Shown here one piece after another: positions 23,184-35,200 of a stretch of 64,000 nt of DNA. The position numbers and the translations under genes are program-made. This DNA is from Fagopyrum homotropicum (Eukaryota > Streptophyta > Magnoliopsida > Caryophyllales > Polygonaceae), in assembly GCA_033239125.1 (NCBI GenBank), contig BSWB01000006.1, positions 118,032,242 through 118,096,241 on the forward strand. Direction: 5' to 3'. The first letter of the stretch is position 1. Every line of letters begins with the position of its first letter. Below the pieces are notes generated by a model. That model was not told the origin of the DNA and did not search any database. It was given only the letters and a program-made list of their open reading frames with translations.

Positions 23184-25671
23184 TTTAATACCCGGAAATT
23201 TATTTCCGTTTATTTCCGAGTTGAACCGATTTTCAACCCTTTGATTATGAGGTCAAGCACCATGAGTCAACATAATTTCTATCATTTCATGTGAGACTAC
23301 TACTCACATAAATGGATAAAAATCACATTTTCCTGAATCTTGCAATATTACAGTAGATAGTCCATTATGACAAGGCCAAATCAAGGCCCGTTAGCCTCCT
23401 ACACCCCAACTGGGCCGTTCAGCAAAGGCCAGCCCGTCAACTCTTCTTCACAACCCTACGCCTGCTGCAAATTGGGCCGTCACAGCAGCTTCCTCAGCCG
23501 CCCTCCACAAGTATCTCCTTCGAGTAGCACGTGCAGCATCGTGAACTTCCACGCTTTCCATCTTCATAGCATATCATGATATAATTGTTTCCATAATTAG
23601 AGAGCATCTTGCTCCTAGTAACATATGAAGAATCACACTTTCCTTCTGCAGCCAAGGAAGATTAGTATCGCAGTTAAGGTATGCACCTCCGCCCCCTTTC
23701 GCGTCTGGATACATCCTCACCAACCCTAGCCAACTCCTCTAACTCCCGCTCTCTTCCTTCCCACGACAATGGACGGCCAGGTACAGCCTTCTGAAATTCC
23801 TGGTTACTTACCCTAGTTTTGTCACAGGAGACTCGAACCAGATCCGACTCCCTCCCTCTGTTGTTGTCATAAAATTGATTAATGGTATCATCCTTACCTC
23901 TCCCAACCTTCTATTCTCCACTCGAGAAACCGCCACCTCTATCTTCCCTACGATCGAAGAAAGAAGACCTTCCCATACCTCTCTTTCATCGGCGACCGAC
24001 GACAGAGAAGTGTCAAGTCACGCTCTTTCAATCTCGACAACGGAAGTCGTTCCCCCAAACGTGACAGCAGTGTACCGAGTCTCCTCCTTCGTCGTCATCC
24101 TTCTGGACGAACGTAAGACTCATCTTTCCTCCTCCTAACTGCGTTTATCTGTCACCTGGGAATCAGATCTGACCCCTCCTGCCGACACCAGCATCAACGG
24201 GAGTAGCATAGAAGATTACCTAGGCTGGAGTATGATTGGAACAGATCCTATCCTAACCATCGACAAGAAGGGCTCGAAGTGTGGATCAGTGGCTCACCTA
24301 AAAGTCGAAGAGAAGTGAAGACTGTGCAGTATCAAACCGGCAACGTGCGAACAACTTTGCAATATGAGACGCCATGGGTGAGAATCGAACCTAGACCAAT
24401 TGCTCTTGCTGTTTTGATTCCCAAGAACTGTGTTGTGTAGTCATGTTTGATCCTATGGTTCGATAACATTGAAATATGATCCACCGTTCAGATGTTAATA
24501 CATTGTAAAGAGTTACGCATACTTTGATGTATCAAAAGTTGAGACCGATCCAACAGTCGGATCTGAATCTATAGAAGCTCAAAGTAGGCTGGTTGAGCAG
24601 TTTTGAAATCACTCAGAATTTGACTAAGTGTAAAATTTCTAGATTTGGAACCATCTTTGGAGATTTTTTGTAGAATTTCTATATTTTTATTCGAGCCTCG
24701 TATCTTAAGCTAAAGTCGGACCTTAGTGACTTTTTATGAAAGTCAAGGATGTGAGTAACACTTCTAAAACTTTAACAAACTCCCTTTTTAGAGTGAGAGG
24801 GTGGTTTTGAGTTCCAAAGAATAGTTTGGAACCTTGTTATATAATTTTATAGAGTTTCGGGACCAGGGGTAAAATCATCATTTACCCGTATAAGGGTACT
24901 TTAGTAATTTCTTTATGATCGATTATATATCTTAGAAGTTGGAGACTTCTAAGAAAGTGGGATACATCATTGATCCACGAGCTTTGTGTGACAGGCGTTT
25001 GAGTTTCTACGATTGCGGACCGAGTTGAGAAATTGAGAGTTGTGATTTGATTCAGGTAAGTCCTTGCGACTTACTTAGCTAGTTTCTGGATGTTAGTGGG
25101 GTGATAATAGTGGTGTGTGTGCAATGTGTGATATAATAATAACTTGTTAGGACGACAGTTGTTATTGTGTTTTAAGGCCCAAGTGTATGTATAACGGGCC
25201 GTGACATCACTGCCCAGCTCTGACAGGAGACTGGGAGGTTCTCTATACCTAGACCATACAGATACAAGGTGAGATACATCGGATCCATTCCTGATGGTTA
25301 CACGGGGGCGGAGGCGAGGTTTGGGAATCCCTCGTGTCACAAAATAAGTATCATTAGTAAGAGTGAATTACTTAAATGAAGATAATAAACGGATTGTTTG
25401 AAAGCATGATGAGTGTTTACTTTTGCTATGTGTGTGTGTGCTATTACTATTCTACTAATGTTTAGATAGCTAGCTAATGGTTGTTCTGTTGTGTTTTTAG
25501 ATTTACCGCAGGTTATAGCAGCAGCTGAGTGATTCGGAAGTAGTGGTCAGCCGGGTCTACGTACTCCTTAGAGTGGGAGTTGGGTTGTTACTTTGTTGTT
25601 CTTTCCTCTTGTTAAGACAGTTAGTCTTTTTCGTTTTTTTAGTACGAGAGGCTGTTAGGCGTTGTTGCATT
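23184..25671 (+). repeat. 3' LTR of LARD-like element 2, 3'-truncated
   Basis: The start reads TTTAATACCCGG where the other LTRs have TGTAAT, so the terminal TG is mutated. The conserved hairpin (24930-24954) and donor-like dyad (25055-25077) are present. The LTR breaks off at GTTGTTGCATT, after which the hairpin-repeat region begins. Confidence 0.85.
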
Positions 25672-25767
25672 TCAAAAATAGTTTTACAATAGTCGACATT
25701 TTGAGCGAACCCGATTCAAATTGGTGTAAAGCTCGCAAACAATTATTTTCGTCCAATTACAAGCTAA

Positions 25768-25980
25768 GTAGCGGTTGAAAGTAGTTACTTTCCGACCAAT
25801 TACGGGTATTGAGGAGCGGTCGAAAGTAATTACTTTCAGACCAACTACGGGTTAAGGTAGTGGTCGAAAGTATTTACTTTCGGACCAACTACGAGTCTTG
25901 TGTAGCGATCGAAAGTATTTACTTTCGACCAACTACGGATATTGTGTAGTAGCGAAAATATTTATTTTCACGCCATCTAC
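25768..25980. repeat. Tandem array of about five ~45 bp hairpin-forming repeats
   Basis: Units start at about 25768, 25813, 25857, 25902 and 25945, with spacings of 45, 44, 45 and 43 bp. Each has nested dyads: outer GTAG...CTAC, then GGTC...GACC, then GAAAGTA...TACTTTC. In unit 2 the core GAAAGTAATTACTTTC (25822-25837) is a perfect palindrome. Unit 5 is degenerate. Sub-terminal repeats of CACTA transposons can look like this, but no CACTA terminus was found. Confidence 0.8.
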
Positions 25981-27577
25981 CATTTTATACAACAACCATT
26001 TTTGCCTCAACCATTACGATTTGAACTCAATGAGTTTAAGTTGAATTTGTTGTCTTTGTATTTTTTTAATTTTGTAAATCGTACAAGACCATATTGTGAA
26101 GGGAATGAGTTTGACCAATTTAATAGTCTTTTTCATTAATCAGTTTATGGACCAAATTAATAGCCCTCTAATTAACCATTTTACGGAATAATAGAAAAGA
26201 TTTTTTTTAATTACAAAAATTGCTTATATAGTTAGAAATTATTCCATAAAAAATTATTTAAAAAAAACCAGCAACTCTTATCGTTATCACGATAGTTTTT
26301 ATAATTATCGTCCTCTAATTTTGATTTTATAAATCAAATCATTAGGTATTAAAAAAGAAAAAAGCGGTCTATTATTTAGTATGAAATTAATCAAAAAAAA
26401 AAAAACAAAATCACTAATCCACATAGTAATACCGGTAGTTTATATATTTATATTGTGATCCAGTTTATTTTAAAAATATTATCATAAATTCTTCTAAAAT
26501 CTAGATCAAATCATTGCTTTCCTTTAATTTTTTTTATTTTCATAAATTCCTTTAACAAACACAAATCTAGACCAGATGGTTACTTTCTTTTAAACAAATT
26601 TCAGCCGATTTTATATTTAGAAAATATCGAAAAAATAATACTATTAAAAAATAAAATAAAGGATCCAAATTGTGATTCGGTAGTTTTTATAATTATCCTC
26701 ATGCTGTTTTTGTTTAATCGATATAATTGTCAGTTAGTTTTAAAAAATTTATAAGCCGTAGTAAAAAATAATTTATTGGCTTAATTTGTTATGTAATAAA
26801 AGATTTAATTCAAAATTTGTTTTTAGAGCGCCACGTCAACATTAATGTCGAACATTAATGTTGTCTGTTTTGAATAAAGTATATAGATAGTTTTTACAAG
26901 GAGTTAATATAATGAGAATTTTAATGAAAACAATTTTTTTACCAGAGGTGTTACTTGCCCATCGTGTTAGAACATCAACGATGGAGATATCTCATCGATC
27001 TCTTATTAAAAAATAAAAGTAAAATCAATATATTTTAAGTGACTTTTTCCTTGTAGTAGATTAAATCACCCGATAGTAATTGTTTTTATATTATGAATTA
27101 ATCTAATATTTCCTTACTTATATTTACTTTAGACATTTCTTCATTGTAAATGCTAGTAAAAGGATACAATAATAAAGAATAATGTAAACATTCAATTTTT
27201 CACATGCAATTAATAATCTAATCATTTTATACTTTTTATAACTATTTGAAAACTTTTATATTTTATTACTAGGAAAATATTATATTGCATAGTCCAATTT
27301 CTATACCAATATTCCACAAACAATTAAGAAATGAACATATATAGAAGCCAAAATTTGAACATACAAAATAATTACTAACTTCTAATTCATCATTCGAAAG
27401 CTTACAACATAAACATTCATGCCTTCAAACTCTTATGCCCCCTACAAAGTACTTATTTAAGCTTATTTCCTTAACTAACATAAAATATTTCCAATAATCA
27501 AATCATTCGTAAAAAAAAACTCCAAAATTTCTTGATTCGATTCAAATAATAGAAATAGAAATATAAGAACTTGATTA
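25981..27577. other. AT-rich intergenic region
   Basis: About 1.6 kb of very AT-rich DNA without a credible gene. Around 26839-26863 there is a short direct repeat of the palindrome ACATTAATGT. The last ~50 bp before the acidic-protein gene resemble 36780-36830, downstream of its paralogue. Confidence 0.6.
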
Positions 27578-28225
27578 TTAGTTGTTTTCCTTGGAGTCCG
27601 CCGTTGCACCACCGGCGGTTTCTTCTGGTACGATGTTAGGGTCGCTAGCCTCAGCCGCAGAATCGTCCTTCTCCTCGACCTTGGCGTCTTTGGCCTCTTC
27701 TTGGGCTGCCGGAGTTTCCTTATCGCCATTTTTCGGCGGTGCGTCGACCTGCTCCTCTTTCTCGTCTTCCTTCTCCCTTTCCTCGTCGCCCTTGGCGTCG
27801 GCCTCTTCCATTTTGGCGTCGGCCTTCTCCTCCTTCTTCACTGCCTTGGCCTCCTCCTTCATCTTCTTCTTCTCCTCCTTGGCCTTCTTCTTCGCCTCTT
27901 TCTCTGCCGCCCCGTTCTTCTCCGCCTTCGCGTCATCTCCTGCTTTCGCCAATTTATCCGCCTCCGCCTCTACTTCTTTCCCCAGTCCCGAACCGGCAGC
28001 ATTCTCCTTCGCCGGCTCTCCAACAGCTGGTTTCTGAACTTCTACCGGAACGTCTGCTGGTACTTGTGGGACCGCGCCGGCGGCAGCGGCAGCTGCAGCG
28101 GCATTCTCTTCTAGAAGCTTTCTAGAAGCGGTGCTTTCTTGATCCGAGACTGATTGTCTTAGGAGGACGAAGAGAACAAGAGAGAAGACAATTAGGGTTT
28201 CAGGCTTGAAGTTTAAGAATGCCAT
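27578..28225 (-). CDS. Small secreted Lys/Glu/Ala-rich protein, paralogue 1 (215 aa)
   Basis: An intact intronless frame starts at the ATG at 28223-28225. Residues 1-27 look like a signal peptide: a short polar start with Lys7, then a Leu/Val/Phe core, ending near RQSVS. A SRKLLEEN motif and an Ala run (about 42-49) follow. The rest is low-complexity and highly charged, with Lys/Glu-rich, probably helical or disordered segments (about 95-160) and an acidic tail ending in KENN. No catalytic or binding domain and no cysteine pairs are visible; function is unknown. It is a clear paralogue of the 209-residue protein at 36968-37597, sharing EEADAKGDEEREKEDEKEEQ and the tail SDPNIVPEET. The N-terminus also resembles the PMEI protein at 39393-40388. 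A TATA box lies upstream. Confidence 0.8.
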   Translation of the reverse strand: MAFLNFKPETLIVFSLVLFVLLRQSVSDQESTASRKLLEENAAAAAAAAGAVPQVPADVPVEVQKPAVGEPAKENAAGSGLGKEVEAEADKLAKAGDDAKAEKNGAAEKEAKKKAKEEKKKMKEEAKAVKKEEKADAKMEEADAKGDEEREKEDEKEEQVDAPPKNGDKETPAAQEEAKDAKVEEKDDSAAEASDPNIVPEETAGGATADSKENN

Positions 28226-28310
28226 TTTCTTTTTGTTTATATGTTTTTTTGTTGTTATTTGATGGGGTATACAATGATGAAACTAAGATTGTTTTGTGAT
28301 GCATTTATAA
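28226..28310 (-). promoter_or_regulatory. Core promoter with TATA box of acidic paralogue 1
   Basis: On the minus strand TTATAAATGC (28301-28310) lies about 76 bp before the ATG. The whole upstream block to about 28430 is also found before paralogue 2, including the ATGGGGTATACAATGATGA segment and the stretch containing TGGTGATGAGAATCCTTGAT. This supports a conserved promoter. Confidence 0.65.
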
Positions 28311-29031
28311 GGTTTAGAAAGTGTTTTTTTTTCTAAATGATTTATTTTTTTGTTTTGTGGTGATGAGAATCCTTGATACTCCATTGAAATAGGACTTGTT
28401 TAGTTCCTTAAAACTAGTTCGTATACCTAATTTACCTTGGTCTAATTTTAGTTTATTTATCTTTCTTGTTTTATCATTCATAATGCTCCAATGTGATATT
28501 GGAGTTTACTTTTAATGTACTACATTGAATTTAAAGCAAATGTTTAACTTTAATGGATCAAGTGATTTGATGTTCGTGATTACTATGGTCGTTTAAAGAA
28601 AAGCTTATTGGGGACTATCTTGACTAGTTCCTTTTAACCTCATGGCTAGTTTTGGATCGTCTGGTGAGCTAGCATATTAAGTTGATACATGCGAGTTACT
28701 CATGTGCTTAATATCGGGACTTGACTCTTGTGTTGATGCTTGTGTAATGTGTTATTTTTGAGGATGTTGGTCTTTACGGGTTGTCTTTTGTTATAGAGTC
28801 AATAAGCCCATTAATTAGAGACCCGTCTGTTTGATCCGGCTCAAGTCATTAAACCAAACACATCGTTTTACTTGGACCTTATGAACCATTGTGTTGTTGA
28901 CTTTTTATTGTTGACTTTTCTTTTAGGGTTTATATATGAGAGAAGAAAAATGAGATTTTTTTTTTTTGTTCTTCAATAGCAATTTCTTCAATGATGCTTT
29001 TGTGCATGCTAGAGTAATCGTAGAGAGATTA
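28311..29031. other. Intergenic region upstream of acidic paralogue 1
   Basis: No gene is seen. The first part matches the upstream region of paralogue 2. Farther on (28780-28970), segments such as GGGTCAATAAGCCCATTA are shared with 37975-37995. It ends at a solo LTR inserted at 29032. Confidence 0.6.
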
Positions 29032-30274
29032 TGTAAAACCCGAAAATTTTATTACGGAGATCTGACCGAGTTAAAAAATTTTCGTAGATCGGATCTAGTT
29101 ATTGGATCTATATCGAGCACTTCCATCCCTATACTCTATACTTAACGGGCTTTATAGAAGATGTGTTGACCGGCCTTATTTCCCTTATGGGCCCAACATC
29201 TTCTTTTTGTCCTTATGGGCCCAACAAACCATTTCCTTCCCGGGCCCATTAGGAACCTTAGCAAAATGAAGCAATGACTTCTTTTCTTTGCAACCGAACA
29301 TTATCGATCCACAAACGGATCAAACCGTTGAGATTTCTCGCCACCCCATACGTACCCCCTTCCGAACTTGCCCTATGCGTAACTGTTTTCTTTGAAGCCT
29401 TCCTCCTTGTGCGCCAACCCGAGAACCAAGTTGCTACAACCATCTTTGACGATTCTCGAGCAGCCATCTCTGGGACATTTCTGTGATCACCACCGCCTAT
29501 CCCTCTTTCCTCCTCTCGCTGCAACAACGTGATTGTGTTCTCAACCTAGCGTGCGGGGTGCGACCCAGCAGGCGCATAAACAAGGTGAGTGTAACACCAC
29601 AAATCCGTAGGACTCGGAGTGCTACGGGGCTAGGACCTCACAATGGGTCCTGACCCTAGCCTGACAACAAATTCACTAGATCTTAATTATAACAAGGCAC
29701 AAATAAATATAAAACAACTTTTATAAAATAGAAATATCAAGTGTCATAATACATACAAAACCCCACAACCAAGTATAAAATGACATCATCGTATATATTC
29801 ATAACCCAAAATCTCATATCATCCTAGATGTACGGAAGTCCTCGGCTGATCACTCCTCCAGACCACTCTGTAGTCTTCCTAACCTGCAACGGATCTACAA
29901 CACGGTATGGAACCGTTAGCTAACGATTCATATATAAGATAATGCATAAGCACATACACACATCAGAATAACGATAAACACCATGCATGCTATCACACAT
30001 TTACCCGTTTAATTATCTTTATAACGTTATACACTCAGACCATATTTATGGATGTGACACGAGAAGTATATCATTCTCGCCCTACTAGGTCTCATAGCCA
30101 TCTAGAGTGGAATTAGGTGCACGCCCCCGTAGGCCATATGTATATGGGGAGGTGACGTACCCTGCCCGTATATCAGGTCTGACCTTCCCTCAAAGAACCT
30201 CTCAAACTCCTTACAGGATGAAAGAGAACGGTTATCACTTCCCGCTTCAAGGGGGCCAATCATACGTCGGTAAT

Positions 30275-31837
30275 TGATGACATGAATTATGACCTATTTT
30301 TAGGCATGTATTTAAATAGATTTTCCCTTTATTTTGCATGCACAGACATACATTCATAGCAATTATGGTTATATTCACCTACTTTGCGAGAATAGAGGTC
30401 TACACAGAGTTTTATTGTATTTTTAGGTAATTTGACAAATTATGGAGCAAAATGACGTATTTATGGATCAAGACTTGAAGCGGGACAAAAAGTAGCATAA
30501 AAAGGAAGCTAGGACGCGTCAAAGTATCTTCTGATACCGTTTGACGCGCCAAAGTATCTTCTGATACCGTCCGATGCGGCTCAAAGTATCTTCTGATACC
30601 GTTTGATGCGGCCCAAATTATTTTCTGATAGCAGCGGGCTCGACTTCTTTTCAGCCCAAATATTTAGGGCATTATCCTTAATCCCTAGATTTATCCCTAC
30701 AAATATCGGATAGCCTACAACATTGAAAGGATGACTTGGAGCCCCGACGTTAGGCATAGACGGATGCATACACTACATTTCATTTGGAGATTGATTGAGA
30801 AAGATTCCATCGTGTACAGGGAAGATCCCGAAAAAGACGCAATTTGAGATTGCGTAGTTAGGAAGATCTTAGGGTTTACATTCGAAGGTGAATTGACATC
30901 CCGTTCTTCATTGTTCCTATGGATTGTTGCGAGGATTTTTGTTCCCTATTCCACTTTCATTGAACACATATACTTATTGATTAATTTCGAGATTGACTAT
31001 TCGATTATTATTGAGTTTTCGGAGTTTTACCTTTTTTCTCTTTTAAACTTGATTTTTTTATTCAATGATGATAGTTATTGGCGAAAACCCTTTAGCAATT
31101 CTAAGGTGAAGGGTTGATAGTTGTGACTTAGATAATGATAGATTGATCGTAAACAGATTGGACCTTGAGATTTGCGAGAAACTTTGTAGTCGAGGACGGT
31201 ATGTTCTTGAGTTCCACGGCCGTGGTTCCTCAAGATCCAACAGTGGCTTCCTCTTTCGTACGTCCTTTGCTTTTGCTTTAATCCAAAGTTAGAGATATGC
31301 TTTAACCTAACCTTGACTTGCCTTTTCTAGGTAGTAGTGAGACTCAACCTCCTCTATTTCGGTTTCGAGTTTCACAACCTTAACCGTTTTGGCTTGTCTT
31401 TGATTCCCTTGGGTTTGGGCATGGGTATTTGAGAGTAATTCTTATCCCTAGATCCTCTCTATACTTTAGCCTCAACAATCTTTATAGAGAGAGCCTTTGG
31501 GTAAAACATATAGGGTTTTGGAACTTCACCGTACACAACCTTACATTAGATATACCTTTGCAATCCCGACTCTATCCTTACATCTATAGAATATCTTGAA
31601 TCAATTGTCACAATTGAATGCCTGGATCTTTAGGATTGTTGTTTTCCCAATATTATTTGCAAAGCTTTTATATTTTATTGCTTGACAACTTGCGAACTGA
31701 TTTTGTTCCCCCCAAATCCCTGAGTTCGATACTCTGGAATTCTTGCTTTACTACGTCGATCCGTACACTGCGGGTTCGCTTTGCTTTAGTTTTAGTTTTA
31801 TAAATTTAAGATTTGCATGCAAACTTTCGAGCGAACA
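30275..31837 (+). mobile_element. Athila-type solo LTR, third nesting level
   Basis: Starts TGATGACATGAATTATGACC and ends TTTCGAGCGAACA, with a perfect GTAAT duplication (30270-30274; 31838-31842). The start and end match the sense-strand ends of the Athila-like LTRs at 49 and 59 kb (TGATAGCATGAATTATAG; GAGCGAACA). The inner signals CGGGTTCGC and TATAAATTTAA are also shared. It carries a four-unit ~30 bp minisatellite near 30513 and a palindrome, CCACGGCCGTGG (31214-31225), inside a TCTTGAG...CTCAAGA stem. Confidence 0.88.
30513..30636. repeat. Minisatellite of four ~30 bp units inside the Athila-type solo LTR
   Basis: Units start at about 30513, 30543, 30573 and 30605. Each holds the dyad GTATC-TTCT-GATAC; units 1-2 also carry a GACGCG motif and units 3-4 GATGCG. 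The fourth unit is degenerate. On the minus strand each of the first three reads CGGTATCAGAAGATAC; its start resembles the GGTATCAGAGC primer-binding site, probably by chance. Confidence 0.8.
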
Positions 31838-31987
31838 GTAATAATTATAATCACATGCTATAAAGCATATAACAATCATCACTCATGCATACATCTAATA
31901 CAGGAGTGCAACTAAATAAGTCCTACGAACTTACCTGAACCCAAATATCCACAAGAATCGATCAACCTCGAATTCCCGTAGGAATAA

Positions 31988-32293
31988 TCACCACGCCTGA
32001 TAAACAAGGCATAAACATCAATCATCGGAACACATGTTAGAAGACTCTACTTATGGCCTCATAGATCCTCAAAGATCATAACTATCAATCCATAAACTCA
32101 ACATCTCACAATTCCACAAACCTCTCAAGGTATCATCTAATCACCACACTTGATAAATAAGGCATAAACATCAATCATTGGAACACATGTTAGAACACTC
32201 TACTTCTAGCCTCATAGATCCTCAAAGATCATAACTATAAATCCATAAACTCAACATCTCACAATTCCTCAAACCTCTAAAGGTATCATCTAA
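31988..32293. repeat. Tandem duplication, two ~153 bp units
   Basis: The segment starting TCACCACGCCTGATAAACAA recurs from 32141 with few changes, through the CTCATAGATCCTCAAAGATC hairpin to the end of the unit. It lies within the reverse solo LTR and may vary between copies. Confidence 0.8.
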
Positions 32294-35200
32294 TCAACAT
32301 TCCTCAATTCCAATTCTAATCCCAATTTAGTTAATTAACCTTTAATTAATTATTTAACTTTCACCACAATAACGTTTTACCCGTACACAATTTCTGAACT
32401 CACCTGTCATCAGATTTCATCAAACAACAACCCATAATCACCAGAATAATATAATGAGCATAATGGAATTTTCAAATATCCATTTTGACAAGCACAAGGT
32501 CAATTTAGGCCAAAACGCAGTACGGAAAATGAATAAATTCATAACTTATTTGTTTCTAACCCGATTGACGATCCGAAAGAAGATTCGAAATCACAACGAC
32601 GCAGGCTACGCTCTATAAAACATCAAATTCACCGAAATCGGAGCGACGGAACCGGCCTAGTAACATATATGCTCGACCCGACCTTCAATTGCTCGGAATC
32701 GCAGAAACTCGGTACCAAAATGAAGAAAATGAAGAGAGGAATCCAAAAACTCAAACGGATTTGAAATCGGATTAGAAACGGAGAATAGATATGAGTTTGA
32801 AGGTTGAGAGAAATCATAGCTTTTACGAGGAAACGTGAAAGTAAATGAATTAATAAACGATTTTCCGCTATTTATAGCGAAGACGATAATTATCCTTTAG
32901 CGAAATCGATAATTATCCTTACACTATCCAAAGGTGGGTTGAATCCCCTTCTCCAAACTTCTCGAAATTGGAATAATAAATCTGGAATATTGTAGGGATA
33001 ATTATTACTGCCTTGGAAAAATCTTATTCCTAAGCCGTCTTTCTTAGCCGCTAAGAAACGAAATAATTATCCGGGAAAAAAGTGAAAAATTTTCCATAAG
33101 TCCAAAATTACGCCAAGAACATAATGGTGAGACTCATACTCATCATTTACGTACTCTTCGCGAGTTATGTGTCAATTACTATCGATGATTAAGTTAATCA
33201 ACATTAATCATCATTAGTTAGAATTTGAAAAATTCTAGCTCTTACAGTGAGCCACACCACTATTCCTCCTATCTTTTCATGCTCCTTCCGTCACCATTCT
33301 TGACATAATCTATGATGTCGACAGCAAGACGAAGTTGAGCCTTCTAACCACTACAATAGTGAAGTCGAGCCTTCCAACCCACTGTAGCAGTGCCGGCGTC
33401 GTCGCTTCTCTCCATCGTTGGGGTAAGTCCTGTTTCCCCCCGCCTCGCCTAATTCTATCATCGATGATACGACTCAACATATCCTCACCGACGTTTACCT
33501 GATGCAGTCAACCCTATTGGATGTACTCCACCCCATTTCTGACATCCAACCAAGATTCACCGGGTTCATCGATCTCGAGGTTTCTATAATGCCGATCGAC
33601 ACTAGTCACAACATTGTTTCCCCTCCTTCCTGCAGTCCGGTATGTGATTGGTACCTGCTTTGTTCATCATGTATGTTAAGGAGATGAAGTCTTATGTATG
33701 TGTATATGTATGTGACCTCCTAGGAATCGAACTTAGGATGTTTGGGTAAGAGTTTATCAGAATTTTGTGATCACTGGGACTCGAAATAGAGACCTTTGTA
33801 CCTCTGTTAAATTCCAAAGTTTATGTGAGGAATTGCCGACTTTGAGAACAGTTCTCGATGGTTTATAATGATCACCCACCATTGAATTTTCGATGTGTTG
33901 TAGTTGGATATATGTAGTTTAGTCTATTTAATTTTGAGGACGATCCAACGGTCGGATTGAAAGTGATAAGGTCCCAAAGTAGGGCAATTTGTAAGTTCTC
34001 TTTATAGCAAATTTTGGGCTAAGTGTGGGAACTTTGTATCTTAGAGTCAACTTTGGGATTTTGTGTGAGAGTTGTGAATAGTTGTTTTTAAGATTTCGTT
34101 GCTTCTATGAGTAAAGTGTATAGCATAGAAAGTTAGGATATTTTCTTTAGGATTTTTAGATTTTTGTTTGAGAGTTTTATGTTAGGTCAAAGTGAGACCT
34201 TTGTAATTTTTTTTTTAAAGTTTTGAAGTTGGAGAAACCTTTCCAGCTTGATAATCTTTCTTTTGAGTTCAGGATTTTGGTTTAGGGTTCCAAAGGATAG
34301 TTTGGAACTAAGAGATGTGTTTTTCTAGAGTTTTGAAACTAGGGGTAAAATGGTCATTTATCCTTATGAGGGTATTTTGGTAAATTCCTTGTGATAAGCT
34401 TTAGTATCTTAGCAATTGGAAACTTCTAAGAGAGTTGGATATATTTTGATCCACTTTCCTTTTATATATCAGGTAGTTGAGTTCTTACGTTGTGGATCGA
34501 GTGTTGAGTTACCAAGAGTTGTGACTTGATTATGGTAAGTCCTTTAGACTTGCTTGGCAAACTTCTAAATGTTGGCGTGAGTGATGATAGTGGTTTTTGC
34601 CTTATATGTTTATAAGTACATAAATGTTTAAGTACTACCGACATATATTTTGGCCCAAGAGTAACGGACGGTGTCATCAACTGCTCAGTAGCCCGAGGGC
34701 GATTGAGAGGATCTTCGGGGCTAGGCTAGACATGGTTTACGGGGAGGATACCGAACCACTCCATATGCTATACGGGGAGGTATGCCGAACCTCGCCTGTT
34801 GGATAAGAAACAAAGGCGAGAGTTTTAGACGTCACGTGTCACAACTTTAAAACGGATTGAAGTGAATCACTTAATCATAAGATAATAACCGGTTTTGTGT
34901 GCCAACATGATGAGTGTTATATTCTTGTTTTACGTGCGATTGTGCTATTATTTGCTCTACTAATATTTGGATAGTTAGCTAATATTGTTGTTTAAACTTG
35001 CTATAGGTTAGAGCTGATGTCGAGTGATCCGGAAGGTAGTGGTCAGTCAGATTTCTGTACTTAATAGGAGGGGTTGAGTCTTTACTTATTGTTGATCTTT
35101 CTTTTTTATGTTCTTCTTAGACATATTCATTCTAAGATATTGGTATTGACTGTTGGTCTTTGGTCACATTTATGACACTACAACCTTGTTTTTATGATAT

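Larger units (their letters stand above)
17891..25671 (+). mobile_element. LARD-like element 2, truncated at both ends
   Basis: It has the same organisation as the complete LARD-like element, with a 5' LTR remnant, tRNA-Met primer-binding site, non-coding interior, purine tract and 3' LTR. The 5' LTR lacks its first ~1.8 kb and the 3' LTR lacks its last ~155 bp, so no target duplication can be seen. Where the LTR copies overlap (17891-18580 and 24982-25671) they differ at only a few positions. LTR sequence differs clearly from element 1, so it is a separate subfamily. Confidence 0.85.
29590..33246 (-). mobile_element. Reverse solo LTR nested in the 29-35 kb solo LTR
   Basis: Starts TGTAACACCAC and ends AGCTCTTACA, with a perfect GTGAG duplication (29585-29589; 33247-33251). 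After removal of the Athila-type solo LTR inside it, about 2.1 kb remain. The minus strand carries the AGGACCCATTGTGAGGTCC end block and a GGTAAGTTC donor-like dyad (31911-31935), so it belongs to the same broad LTR group. No internal region is present. Confidence 0.87.

Noticed and set aside
23875..24138. 87-codon frame in the 3' LTR of LARD-like element 2
   Set aside because: Lies within an LTR, lacks a recognisable domain and has no conserved counterpart in the related LTR of element 1.
27582..28125. Long plus-strand frames rich in Ser, Ala, Leu or Pro
   Set aside because: Reverse-strand images of the Lys/Glu-rich acidic gene; the same happens at 36972-37430. The minus strand has the signal peptide and promoter.
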